From assembly GCF_015694735.1 (NCBI RefSeq), contig NZ_JADQDP010000003.1, forward strand, positions 744,001 to 808,000: 64,000 bases of DNA, written 5' to 3'. This document shows, one piece after another, positions 7,124-14,919 of this stretch. This stretch comes from Hymenobacter properus (GTDB lineage Bacteria; Bacteroidota; Bacteroidia; Cytophagales; Hymenobacteraceae). Positions within the stretch are counted from its first letter, which is position 1. Each line of letters begins with the position of its first letter. The notes below the pieces were generated by a model. That model made no database searches and was not told the DNA's origin. It saw only the letters and a program-made list of their open reading frames with translations. A program made the translations under genes and the position numbers.

Positions 7124-9076
7124 TTACAGGAAGTACTTCAGGCGAATCACCTCCTGCTCACTCAGGAAGCGCCATTTGCCGCGGGGCAGGTCTTTCTTGG
7201 TGAGGCCGGCGTACTGTACGCGGTCCAGCGCCACTACTTCGTAGCCGAGGTGCTCGAAGATGCGGCGCACGATGCGGTTGCGACCAATGTGGATTTCAAT
7301 GCCCACAAAATGCGCGTTGCCGGCCACCACGGCCACATCATCTACCACGGCCTTGCCGTCTTCCAATTCCAAACCTTCAGAAATCTTGCGCAGGTCCTCC
7401 TCCGTCAGCGGACGGTTGAGCTCGACCTGGTAGATTTTCTTGTTCTTGTGCGAGGGGTGCGAGAGCTTCTGGGCCACCTCACCGTCGTTGGTGAAAAGCA
7501 GCAGGCCGGTGGTGTTGCGGTCGAGGCGGCCCACCGGGAAGATGCGCTCCTTCGAGGCGCTGGCCACCAGGTCCATCACCGTGCGACGGCCTTCGGGGTC
7601 TTCGGTAGTGGTGATGAAGTCTTTGGGCTTGTTCAGCAGCACGTACACCGACTTCTCGCGGTTTAGGTTGGTCTTGCCATACTGCACCGTGTCGGTGGGC
7701 TGCACCTTGTAGCCCATTTCCGTCACTACTTCGCCATTCACCCGGATTTCGCCGGCTGCAATCAGTGCATCAGCCTCGCGGCGCGAGCAGATGCCGGCGT
7801 TGGCGATGTAGCGGTTCAGGCGCGTTTCGTCCGCGCCGAAGTCATCTTCTTCGCGGCGACGCTTGTTGCCGCGGGTTTTGTCAGCTTCGTAGTGCTTAAG
7901 GTTTTTGTAGTCGGGCGCCTCACCGGGCTTCTCGCCGTAACGGGGTTTGTCGGCGCGGTTTTCCTGCACCACCGGGCGGGCCGGACGGGGCTTGTCGCTG
8001 GCGCCGTACGCCGTGCCCGAGCGCCGGATGCTGCGCTCCTGGGCCTTTAGCTGCTCGCGGCGCTCAGCAAAGCTGCCGGGCGCGGGCGTCCAGCGCTCCT
8101 GGCTGCGCTTCTCGTAACCGCCGGGCCGCTCGCCGGTGCTGCGGGGCGTGCCGGGCGCGCCATCGCGCCGGCCAAACGCACCGGGCGTAAACTTCCGACC
8201 AAACGCAGCCTGGTCGGCGCGGTAGTCGGCATCACTGGCCTCGTCGCGCTCACGGCCAAAGTCGCGGCGCTCGCCCCGCTCCTCGCGCGGCTGCGGCGGA
8301 TTGGCTTCAAACGGACGGGCCGCACGGATGGGACGGTTTGGGCCGCGCTCCTCGCCGCGCTCGGCGTTGCGGTCAAAGTTCTCGGGCTCGCGCGGCGTGC
8401 TTCGGCCGAAGCTGCCGCCGGTGCGCGGTGCCCGGTCTTCGGCTTGCTCAAAGGGATTTTGTTTTTGGAACTTCCGGTTGCGCTCGCCGGGCAAACCGCG
8501 GGGCACGGCCTTCTCGCCGTCGCGGCGGTAGGGCTGGCCGGGCCAGTTTTCCTTGGGCTGGTAGTCCCGGATGGGCCGAGCTTCCGCCGACGGGCCACGC
8601 CGCTCGTCGCGGTCGTTGCCAAAGCTGCGCTCCGGACGCGGGGCGGCGGTGCGGCCGTAGCTCGTGCCGCTGCGCTGCTCTTTGCCTACACGCGGCTTAT
8701 CGTCGCGGCGCTCAAAGGGCCGGTCGTTGCCAGGACGGAAGCCAGCGCCGAAGCTCTTGCCCCCGCCAAAGCCGCTGCCGCCTTCCCGGCGTTCGCCCCC
8801 GCCGTAGCTGCTGCCATAGGGCCGGCTGCCGCCCTCGCCAAATTTCTTGCCGCCAAAGCCGCTGCCACCCGCCGGGCGGCCAAAGGCACCGTTGCTGGCC
8901 GGGCGGCCGCTGCCATAGGCCGGGCGCTCACCGCTCCGGCCGTTGCCGCGCTCGTTACCGAAGCCGCCTCGGTCGTTGCCGCGGCCGGCGTTGTTGCCAA
9001 AGCCGCCGGGGCCACCCGCGTTGCGGCCGCCGCGACGGTCCGCGTTGTTGTTGTCAGAGAAATGTTTCTTGCCCAT
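7124..9076 (-). CDS. RluB/RsuA-family pseudouridine synthase with long Gly/Arg-rich N-terminal extension
   Basis: A 650-residue protein in two parts. Residues 1 to about 415 are low complexity: Gly, Arg, Asn, Glu and Pro-rich, with RGG/RPxG-like runs. The enzyme follows: an S4 RNA-binding domain starting TRLNRYIANAGICSRREAD (about 417-475) and an RsuA-type catalytic core with GRLDRNTTGLLLFTNDGE, where the Asp near 513 is the expected catalytic residue. RluB-type enzymes convert uridine to pseudouridine in 23S rRNA helix 89, while RsuA acts on 16S rRNA; the exact site cannot be told here. Enzymes of this family are usually about 230-290 residues, so the head more than doubles the length. Gly/Arg-rich heads of this sort are known in Bacteroidota homologues and probably bind RNA. 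Confidence 0.93.
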   Translation of the reverse strand: MGKKHFSDNNNADRRGGRNAGGPGGFGNNAGRGNDRGGFGNERGNGRSGERPAYGSGRPASNGAFGRPAGGSGFGGKKFGEGGSRPYGSSYGGGERREGGSGFGGGKSFGAGFRPGNDRPFERRDDKPRVGKEQRSGTSYGRTAAPRPERSFGNDRDERRGPSAEARPIRDYQPKENWPGQPYRRDGEKAVPRGLPGERNRKFQKQNPFEQAEDRAPRTGGSFGRSTPREPENFDRNAERGEERGPNRPIRAARPFEANPPQPREERGERRDFGRERDEASDADYRADQAAFGRKFTPGAFGRRDGAPGTPRSTGERPGGYEKRSQERWTPAPGSFAERREQLKAQERSIRRSGTAYGASDKPRPARPVVQENRADKPRYGEKPGEAPDYKNLKHYEADKTRGNKRRREEDDFGADETRLNRYIANAGICSRREADALIAAGEIRVNGEVVTEMGYKVQPTDTVQYGKTNLNREKSVYVLLNKPKDFITTTEDPEGRRTVMDLVASASKERIFPVGRLDRNTTGLLLFTNDGEVAQKLSHPSHKNKKIYQVELNRPLTEEDLRKISEGLELEDGKAVVDDVAVVAGNAHFVGIEIHIGRNRIVRRIFEHLGYEVVALDRVQYAGLTKKDLPRGKWRFLSEQEVIRLKYFL

Positions 9077-9113
9077 GGGGAGAAAAATTTGCGTGCCGTA
9101 TCGCTACGGTACA

Positions 9114-9215
9114 GGTTATAAAAAAGTGTCGGCACGAAGTAGCCGGCAGTCAGAAGCGGGTCAACAGTATTAACCCGAATATAATTCTAACTGCCGGCTA
9201 GGCCGTACCGACTAC
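9114..9215 (-). terminator. Long stem-loop terminator after the DksA-like gene
   Basis: The inner arms TAGCCGGCAGTcAGAA (9140-9155) and TTCTAACTGCCGGCTA (9185-9200) pair with one mismatch. The stem extends through GTCGGnACG-type outer arms and holds a nested CGGGT/AACCCG stem. On the minus strand it ends in a T run at about 9118-9124. Confidence 0.55.
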
Positions 9216-9234
9216 CAATAATTAAAGCGAGTGC

Positions 9235-9618
9235 TTAGTCGCGCCGCGCCATTTTGGCTTCGATGGAATGCTGGGTGTGGGGAACGGCGCGCAGGCGCTC
9301 TTTGGGAATGAGCTTGCCGGTGCCAATGCACACACCGTAGGTGCCGTTTTTGATGCGCACTTGGGCGTTTTCGAGCTGCTGAATGAACTTCATCTGACGC
9401 GAGGCCAGCTGGTTCATGCTTTCCTTCTCGGCGGTGTCGGCGCCGTCTTCCAGCACCTTGGCCGAGGAGGCCGTAGTGTCGGTGCCGGATTCGTTGCTGC
9501 GGTTCAGGGTCTCTTTGATGAACGACAACTCCTTGCGGGCCGCCGTCAGTTTTTCCTGAATAATCTGGTCGAACTCGTTCAAGTCCTCCCGCGAATAGCG
9601 AATGTTGTCGTCGTTCAT
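9235..9618 (-). CDS. DksA/TraR-family protein with degenerate zinc finger
   Basis: A 127-residue protein with an N-terminal coiled coil (FDQIIQEKLTAARKELSFIKETLNR) and a C-terminal TraR/DksA-like segment, NGTYGVCIGTGKLIPKERLRAVPHTQHSIE. DksA-type proteins insert the coiled coil into the RNA polymerase secondary channel and adjust transcription with ppGpp. Canonical members bind zinc with four cysteines. Here only one Cys remains (GVCIGTG), so zinc binding is probably lost. Other Bacteroidota relatives show the same reduction. It stands alone between a terminator-like hairpin and ribH. Confidence 0.88.
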   Translation of the reverse strand: MNDDNIRYSREDLNEFDQIIQEKLTAARKELSFIKETLNRSNESGTDTTASSAKVLEDGADTAEKESMNQLASRQMKFIQQLENAQVRIKNGTYGVCIGTGKLIPKERLRAVPHTQHSIEAKMARRD

Positions 9619-9807
9619 TGGAATCGGTAAAAAGAGAACTGCGTACTGCGTTAAGAAATTGTGTTTGCTACTGTCCTGGCAACGCCGCCAGCCGCTAAAT
9701 GGTTTAGTAGCGAGCGAAAGGCGCTACTGCCCTCGCCTAAATGCTGCGGCAAGGCCTGATTTTGCGGGTGCAAAGCTACGCCTTTTAACCCGCTTTTCCT
9801 CAGCCAG

Positions 9808-10284
9808 CTAAAACCCCAGCATTTGGATGGCAGCCACGGCTGCTTCCACCCCCTTGTTGCCGTGTTTGCCGCCGGCGCGGTCCCAGGCTTGCTCCAGCGT
9901 GTTCGTCGTTACCAAGCCAAAAATAACCGGCTTGTTGAACTTCAAGGCCACGTTGGTGATGCCCTGGGCCACGGCGTGGCAGATGTAGTCGTCGTGCTTG
10001 GTTTCGCCCTGAATCACGACGCCCAGGCAAATCACAGCGTCCATCTCCTCGTGCTGCGCCAGGAACTGGGCCCCCAAGGTCAATTCAAAGCTGCCGGGCA
10101 CGGTATTGCGGAAGATGTTGTCGGCGTTGGCGCCGTGCTTGAGCAGGGTTTCGTAGGCACCAGCGCTCAGCACGTCGGTGATTTCGCGATTCCACTCGGC
10201 CACCACCAGCCCGAAGCGCTTTTCGCTAATATCAATGAAACTGGAGGCGTCGTAGTTGCTCAGGTTTTGGAGGGCGGTTGCCAT
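9808..10284 (-). CDS. ribH: 6,7-dimethyl-8-ribityllumazine synthase
   Basis: A 158-residue riboflavin-pathway enzyme that condenses 5-amino-6-ribitylaminouracil with 3,4-dihydroxy-2-butanone 4-phosphate. Family motifs are all present: VPGSFELTLGAQFLA, CLGVVIQGETKHDDYICHAV and NKPVIFGLVTTNTLEQAWDRAG with the terminal GNKGVEAA. The length is typical. It follows the membrane TPR gene across a terminator. No other rib gene is nearby. Confidence 0.96.
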   Translation of the reverse strand: MATALQNLSNYDASSFIDISEKRFGLVVAEWNREITDVLSAGAYETLLKHGANADNIFRNTVPGSFELTLGAQFLAQHEEMDAVICLGVVIQGETKHDDYICHAVAQGITNVALKFNKPVIFGLVTTNTLEQAWDRAGGKHGNKGVEAAVAAIQMLGF

Positions 10285-10390
10285 ATTGGTATGGTCTCGT
10301 AAAGGGGTAAGAGATGGTGGGGCGCGTCGGACCTTCGCGGTGTCAGCTTAAGCCGAGATTCAGCCGAAAGTTTGCAGGGCGAAATAAAAA

Positions 10391-10422
10391 ATTGCGCTTC
10401 CCCACAAGTGAGGAAGCGCAAT
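10391..10422 (-). terminator. Terminator after the membrane TPR gene
   Basis: Perfect arms ATTGCGCTTCC and GGAAGCGCAAT around a 10-nt loop are followed on the minus strand by a run of five T. Confidence 0.8.
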
Positions 10423-10447
10423 TGGAATTCACTAAATCAAGCGAAGC

Positions 10448-11227
10448 TTACTTGTCCAGCTTGGCTTTGTACTGGCGTGCTTCGCCCACTTCCTGGGCAG
10501 TGGGGTACTCGTTGATGATGCGGTCGTAGGCCTTGATGGCGCCTTCGTTGTCGTTGGCGATTTCGCGGGCCGTGCCTTCCTTCAGCAAGTAGCCGGGCGA
10601 GAAGTATTCGTTGGCGTTGTGGTCGGCAGCTTTGGCGTACAAGTCGGCAGCCTCTTTAGCCTTGCCAAGTTCCAGCTGGGCGTCGCCCATCAGAGCATAG
10701 GCGCGGCTCTGCACTAGGTAGTCGTCCGAGCTAAAATCTTCGAGGTAGTCGAGGGCCTCTTTGAACTTGCCCTGCTTCAGCGAGGCCACGCCGGCATAGA
10801 AGTTGGCCAGGTTGCCGGCTTTGGTGCTGCCGTACTCGTTGGCCACGGTTACCAGGCCGGGTGCTTTGCCGTCGCCTTTGATGGCTTGGTTCAGCGAATC
10901 GGCTTCCCAGTTGTTCACGGCGCGGAACATCGTGGCCTGGGCTTTCTCGTCTTGCTGGTTGCGCCAAGTGTAGTAGCCAAAGCCTCCCACCACGGCCAGT
11001 ACCACTACCGCCAGGATGGTGAGCAACACATTGCGGTTGTTGCGCACGAAGTCTTCCGACTCGGCCAGGCGGGCAGCCAGCGCGTCCGGGTCTTCCAGCA
11101 GCGGGTTCTCGGGCGCGAGGTTCTCGGCCGGGGCCAGCGGGTCGACCGGCACTTGTTGGGTGACTTGCTGTCCCTGGCGATTTTGCTGGGCCTGCTGGCT
11201 TTTGCCAGTGTAAGGAATCTTCGACAT
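10448..11227 (-). CDS. Membrane-anchored tetratricopeptide-repeat protein (YfgM-like)
   Basis: A 259-residue protein with a Gln/Pro-rich cytoplasmic head (residues 1-65), one transmembrane helix (about 68-88, LLTILAVVVLAVVGGFGYY) and a C-terminal TPR domain. The TPR units include FYAGVASLKQGKFKEALDYL, YALMGDAQLELGKAKEAADL and GAIKAYDRIINEYPTAQEV. The layout matches YfgM/Tpr_21-type proteins, which associate with the Sec translocon and periplasmic chaperones in E. coli; the same role here is an inference. It ends at its own terminator before ribH. Confidence 0.85.
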   Translation of the reverse strand: MSKIPYTGKSQQAQQNRQGQQVTQQVPVDPLAPAENLAPENPLLEDPDALAARLAESEDFVRNNRNVLLTILAVVVLAVVGGFGYYTWRNQQDEKAQATMFRAVNNWEADSLNQAIKGDGKAPGLVTVANEYGSTKAGNLANFYAGVASLKQGKFKEALDYLEDFSSDDYLVQSRAYALMGDAQLELGKAKEAADLYAKAADHNANEYFSPGYLLKEGTAREIANDNEGAIKAYDRIINEYPTAQEVGEARQYKAKLDK

Positions 11228-11336
11228 ACTAAGAGAAGCTGTTAGCCATTTGCTAGCAGCGACTGGCTTTTTATTTAAAGAAATGAGGTCCTTGGATTCG
11301 GCAAAAAGCTAGCTTTTAGCTTACAGCACTTCCAAA

Positions 11337-12503
11337 TTAATCGTGAATATAAGGATAATCAGCCTGAACGTACACGTCCTTGTATAGCTCGTCGGGCGTG
11401 GGGAAGGGCGAGTTCTCAGCGAAATCCACCGATTCCTGCACTTGGGCTTTGATTTTTTCGTCGATGGCTTCGAGGTCAGCCTCCGTCGCCATGTTCTGCG
11501 ACAGGATGGTGTGGCGCACGCCCTCGATGGCGTCGCGGTGGCGGTAGTCTTCCAGCTCTTCCTTGGTACGGTACTTGGCCGGGTCGCTCATGGAGTGGCC
11601 CTTGTAGCGGTAGGTCTTGAACTCGAGCAGCGTGGGGCCTTCGCCGGCGCGGGCGCGCTCGGCGGCGCGGGCCACGGCCTCGTGCACGTCTTCCACGCGC
11701 ATGCCGTTCACCGGCTCCGAAGGCATGTCGTAGCTCAGGCCAATCTTGTAGAGGTCGGTCACGTTCGAGGTGCGCTGCACCGAGGTGCCCATGGCGTAGC
11801 CGTTGTTCTCAATCACGAAGATGACCGGGAGCTTCCACAGCATGGCCATGTTGAAGGCCTCGTGCAGGGCGCCCTGGCGCACGGCGCCGTCGCCCATGTA
11901 GCAGATGCAAAGCTTGCCGGTCTTATTATACTTCTCGGCGAAGGCCACGCCGGCGCCCATCGGCACCTGCCCGCCCACAATACCGTGGCCGCCCATGAAG
12001 CCCACCTCCTTGTCGAAGATGTGCATCGAGCCGCCCTTGCCTTTCGAGCAGCCGGTGGCTTTGGCAAACAGCTCAGCCATCACGGCATTGGGCGAGGTGC
12101 CCAGCGCCAGCGGGTGGGCGTGGTCGCGGTAGGCAGTGATGTACTTGTCACCTTTCTCCAGTGCCGACACCGCGCCCGCTACGCAGGCCTCCTGGCCAAT
12201 GTAGAGGTGGCAGAAGCCTTTGATTTTTTGCTGACCATAGAGTTGGCCGGCCTTGTCCTCAAACTTGCGCATGAGCTGCATCTGCTCGTACCACTGCAGG
12301 TAGGTCTCCTTGGGGAAGTTGGTGCCAGCGGCAGCCTGCTGGGAGAGGTCAGTGCCCGAGGCAGCCAGGGTCGGCGCATCGGTGCCCGGCATCACCGGGT
12401 CGGGCTGTTTCTTGGTGGCAGCGGCTTTGCTGTTGCCTTTGGCTGCTTCGCCATTGGGGGCCGTCGTTTTTTTGGAAGCCGCTTTTACTTTCGTATCCGC
12501 CAT
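11337..12503 (-). CDS. pdhA: Pyruvate dehydrogenase E1 component, alpha subunit
   Basis: A 388-residue thiamine-diphosphate enzyme subunit that decarboxylates pyruvate in the pyruvate dehydrogenase complex. The TPP-binding motif is clear (GDGAVRQGALHEAFNMAM to ENNGYAMGT), as are GGHGIVGGQVPMGAG and the phosphorylation-loop-like YRYKGHSMSDPAKYR. I chose the ATG at 12503 (MADTKVKAASKK), since the 21 residues before it show no conservation signs and run into the divergent recF promoter region. The first 50 residues are a Lys/Ala-rich linker. No beta-subunit gene is adjacent. Confidence 0.94.
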   Translation of the reverse strand: MADTKVKAASKKTTAPNGEAAKGNSKAAATKKQPDPVMPGTDAPTLAASGTDLSQQAAAGTNFPKETYLQWYEQMQLMRKFEDKAGQLYGQQKIKGFCHLYIGQEACVAGAVSALEKGDKYITAYRDHAHPLALGTSPNAVMAELFAKATGCSKGKGGSMHIFDKEVGFMGGHGIVGGQVPMGAGVAFAEKYNKTGKLCICYMGDGAVRQGALHEAFNMAMLWKLPVIFVIENNGYAMGTSVQRTSNVTDLYKIGLSYDMPSEPVNGMRVEDVHEAVARAAERARAGEGPTLLEFKTYRYKGHSMSDPAKYRTKEELEDYRHRDAIEGVRHTILSQNMATEADLEAIDEKIKAQVQESVDFAENSPFPTPDELYKDVYVQADYPYIHD

Positions 12504-12577
12504 AGCACGTTCGAGGAAAAGAATATTTCGCGTTGGGAGGGCGAAATTACGTAAAAGAGCTGGCAATACCGAACCTT

Positions 12578-13690
12578 ATGACCCTTGACTCCCTGCAGCT
12601 GCTCTTTTTTAAAAACTACGACGATGCTGCCCTGCGCCTCTCCCCCGGCCTCAACTGCTTCATCGGCGACAACGGCAGTGGCAAAACCAATCTGCTGGAT
12701 GCCATCCACTATTTGTCGCTGACTAAGAGTGCGATAACTACCTCCGACGCTCTTTGCATCAAGCAAGGCGCTGATTTCTTTGTAGTTAAGGGCGTTTTTT
12801 CTTCAGATTTGCCTTCCAGCCCCGAAACCATTCAGGTGAGTTTGCGCCAGGGTCAGAAAAAGACACTCACGCATAATAAGCAGCCCTACGAACGCATGGC
12901 CGACCACATCGGACGCTACCCCGCCGTGCTGATTTCGCCTTATGATACCGACCTAATCCGCCAGGGCAGCGAAGAGCGTCGCAAGTATTTCGACAGCCTC
13001 ATGTCGCAGTTGGACCATGAGTTCCTGGAAATACTCATTGCCTACAATGCCTTGCTCCGCCAGCGCAATGCGGTGCTTAAGCAAGGCGAGCGGCCCTCGC
13101 ATGGTTTCGACCGGGAGTATCTATTAGCTTTGGATGAGCAGCTTGCCCCACTAGGCCAGCAGCTCACCCTCATGCGTGAAGCTTTTCTCGCTGAATACGT
13201 GCCCATCTTTCAGCGCCACTATCAACAGTTGGCCGATGGTCGTGAGGTAGTCACTCTCACCTATAAGAGCCAACTACTCGGCGCCGATTTTGCGCAGTTG
13301 CTTCGCTACAACGAGCGACGTGACTTTGCCTTGCAACGCAGCACCACGGGCTCGCATCGCGACGACTTCGTTTTCCTGATGGAGGACATGCCAGTTAAGA
13401 GCCATGCCTCCCAGGGCCAACAAAAGTCGTTTGCCATTGCCCTCAAGCTTGCACAGTTTGAAATGCTGGCAGCCAAGCAACAGCACAAGCCTCTACTCCT
13501 ACTCGACGACATTTTCGACCGTCTCGACGACAAGCGTATTGCCCGTTTGCTCGAGCTAGTGGCTGACGAGACATTCGGCCAGGTATTCCTTACCGATACC
13601 AACCTCGAGCGCACCGACCAAGCCTTGGCGCGGGTCAGCATCCCCATCATTCGCTTTCGGGTTCAGGCAGGAACGGTTGCACCGGTTTAG
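12578..13690 (+). CDS. recF: DNA replication and repair protein RecF
   Basis: A 370-residue SMC-like ATPase that helps load RecA at single-strand gaps. It has the Walker A motif GDNGSGKT (residues 30-37), the signature SQGQQKSFAIALKLA and Walker B LLLLDDIFDRLDDKR. The start at 12578 (MTLDSLQLLFFKNYDDA) matches the family N-terminus; the 45-nt upstream extension does not. It is divergent from pdhA and followed by a DUF721 gene, an order common in Bacteroidota, where recF and DUF721 are often neighbours. Confidence 0.95.
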   Translation: MTLDSLQLLFFKNYDDAALRLSPGLNCFIGDNGSGKTNLLDAIHYLSLTKSAITTSDALCIKQGADFFVVKGVFSSDLPSSPETIQVSLRQGQKKTLTHNKQPYERMADHIGRYPAVLISPYDTDLIRQGSEERRKYFDSLMSQLDHEFLEILIAYNALLRQRNAVLKQGERPSHGFDREYLLALDEQLAPLGQQLTLMREAFLAEYVPIFQRHYQQLADGREVVTLTYKSQLLGADFAQLLRYNERRDFALQRSTTGSHRDDFVFLMEDMPVKSHASQGQQKSFAIALKLAQFEMLAAKQQHKPLLLLDDIFDRLDDKRIARLLELVADETFGQVFLTDTNLERTDQALARVSIPIIRFRVQAGTVAPV

Positions 13691-13761
13691 AGCTGCAGCG
13701 GTACCTTTGTAGCCTCTGCCACGTCGCACATCCGCAATGGTGTGCTGTCTTTTATTGCTCT

Positions 13762-14070
13762 GTGAAAAAGCCTGCCTCCCCCTCTCGTTCTGGTGACATT
13801 TCTCTTAAGGAAGGACTCGAAGCATTGGTGAAAGCTTATAGGCTGCAGGGCAAGCTCAATGAGGTAACGGTCGTGTCAAGCTGGGAGCGGGTGATGGGCA
13901 AGGCCGTTGCTTTGAAGACAAAGGAAGTCTATGTCAACCAGGGTCGGCTGTTCGTTCGGCTTACCTCTGCCCCACTCAAGCACGAGTTGCTAATGGCTAA
14001 GTCTCGGGTGGCGGAGCTCATCAATTCTGAAGTTGGGGAGACCGTTATTAATGAGGTTATTTTCCTTTAA
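13762..14070 (+). CDS. DUF721/DciA-like protein
   Basis: A 102-residue protein starting at GTG. Its core (LEALVKAYRLQGKLNEVTVVSSWERVMGKAVALKT and LFVRLTSAPLKHELLMAKSRVAELIN) matches the DUF721 family. DciA, a member of this family, loads or assists the replicative helicase in bacteria that lack DnaC. Whether this protein does so is an inference, but its place next to recF fits a replication role. TACCTTTG at 13702-13709 could be a -7 promoter box for it. Confidence 0.85.
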   Translation: MKKPASPSRSGDISLKEGLEALVKAYRLQGKLNEVTVVSSWERVMGKAVALKTKEVYVNQGRLFVRLTSAPLKHELLMAKSRVAELINSEVGETVINEVIFL

Positions 14071-14255
14071 TAATATCAACGGTTCTTGATTTGGGGCGCT
14101 GGGGTTGACTGCATGCTCCACCCCTATTCAGCTACCTTTTCTTGGTGGCACAATTCACCTTTAGTTTCCTGTAGGTCCTATGGGTTAAGTAACGCCCTGA
14201 ACAATACGAGAGCGTGCGCTTACCTTTTGCTGGCACTGTGTCCACCGAACAAATA

Positions 14256-14271
14256 TGTTTCACGTGGAACA
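14256..14271. promoter_or_regulatory. ParB-binding parS site
   Basis: TGTTTCACGTGGAACA; read on the other strand it is TGTTCCACGTGAAACA, which fits the B. subtilis parS consensus TGTTnCACGTGAAACA at every defined position. It sits in the gap between the DUF721 gene and the HTH gene. Confidence 0.8.
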
Positions 14272-14277
14272 TTTTTG

Positions 14278-14664
14278 TCACTTAGGGCCATACACTTTAA
14301 GCAAAAGTTCATTGTAGGCCTCTAAGAGGGCTATGTACTTCGATTGGAGTATTAAAAGTTGTTTGGAAGGGTCAGAATCAGCGGGTTGCAAAGATGTTAC
14401 ACGTGGTGTAACACTGCTTGTAACAACACTTTTTTGTACAGGTGTTACAAACGACAAAGCAGATTGTTGAACAGATGTAAAGTCATTTGAAAAATCGTGA
14501 TTTATAATCTCACCGATTTTCTTTACAAAGTTGTAATCGACTGTATCCTCTTTGAATTTACGGTAAATAGTAGGGCGTGTAATACCCATTTCATCCACGA
14601 TACGCGTGATTGAAATACCACTGTTTTTAATGGCTTCTTGCAGGATTTCGCCTTGGTGTGGCAT
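14278..14664 (-). CDS. Helix-turn-helix DNA-binding protein in an AT-rich island
   Basis: A 128-residue protein from the ATG at 14664 (MPHQGEILQEAIKNSGISI). Residues 1-60 form an XRE-like helix-turn-helix (GISITRIVDEMGITRPTIYRKFKE is the likely HTH); the rest is Ser/Thr/Val-rich and ends in a leucine-rich helix. An extension to 14721 is possible but less likely. Base composition is far more AT-rich than the neighbours, a sign of transfer. The gene and its 250-bp upstream region hold repeated TTACAC/GTGTAA words that could be its own operators. Proteins of this type are common in Bacteroidota accessory DNA; the target is unknown. Confidence 0.75.
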   Translation of the reverse strand: MPHQGEILQEAIKNSGISITRIVDEMGITRPTIYRKFKEDTVDYNFVKKIGEIINHDFSNDFTSVQQSALSFVTPVQKSVVTSSVTPRVTSLQPADSDPSKQLLILQSKYIALLEAYNELLLKVYGPK

Positions 14665-14919
14665 AATTAGAGTGTTGCGTAACGCTGGTGCAAATATGTA
14701 AATCGTACGTTTATTAAACAAATATGTACGTGTACAAAATACATTATCACCAAAAAAAGAACAACGATACAGTGTAACTTTACATACGGAAATGATACAA
14801 AATAATTAATTTACACACGTTACACAGTTATGAATATTACACATATTGTAACACATTACAGTACAGTGCAAGAATGCCATTTAATGCAATAGTGAGGTTG
14901 GAATGCATAATCTGGCATT
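14665..14919. promoter_or_regulatory. AT-rich gap with repeated TTACAC/GTGTAA words
   Basis: Low-GC spacer between two convergent or divergent units. It has at least five TTACAC or GTGTAA copies (for example at about 14772, 14812, 14820 and 14840) and the palindrome-like GTACGTGTAC near 14726. No gene is seen. It probably holds the HTH gene's promoter and operators. Confidence 0.45.

Noticed and set aside
8338..9201. Arg/Cys-rich plus-strand frame of 287 codons
   Set aside because: Antisense to the repetitive Gly/Arg-coding head of the pseudouridine synthase; its composition follows from that repeat.
14086..14325. Small plus-strand frame between the DUF721 and HTH genes
   Set aside because: No ribosome-binding site or protein-like composition; it covers the parS site and overlaps the end of the HTH gene.
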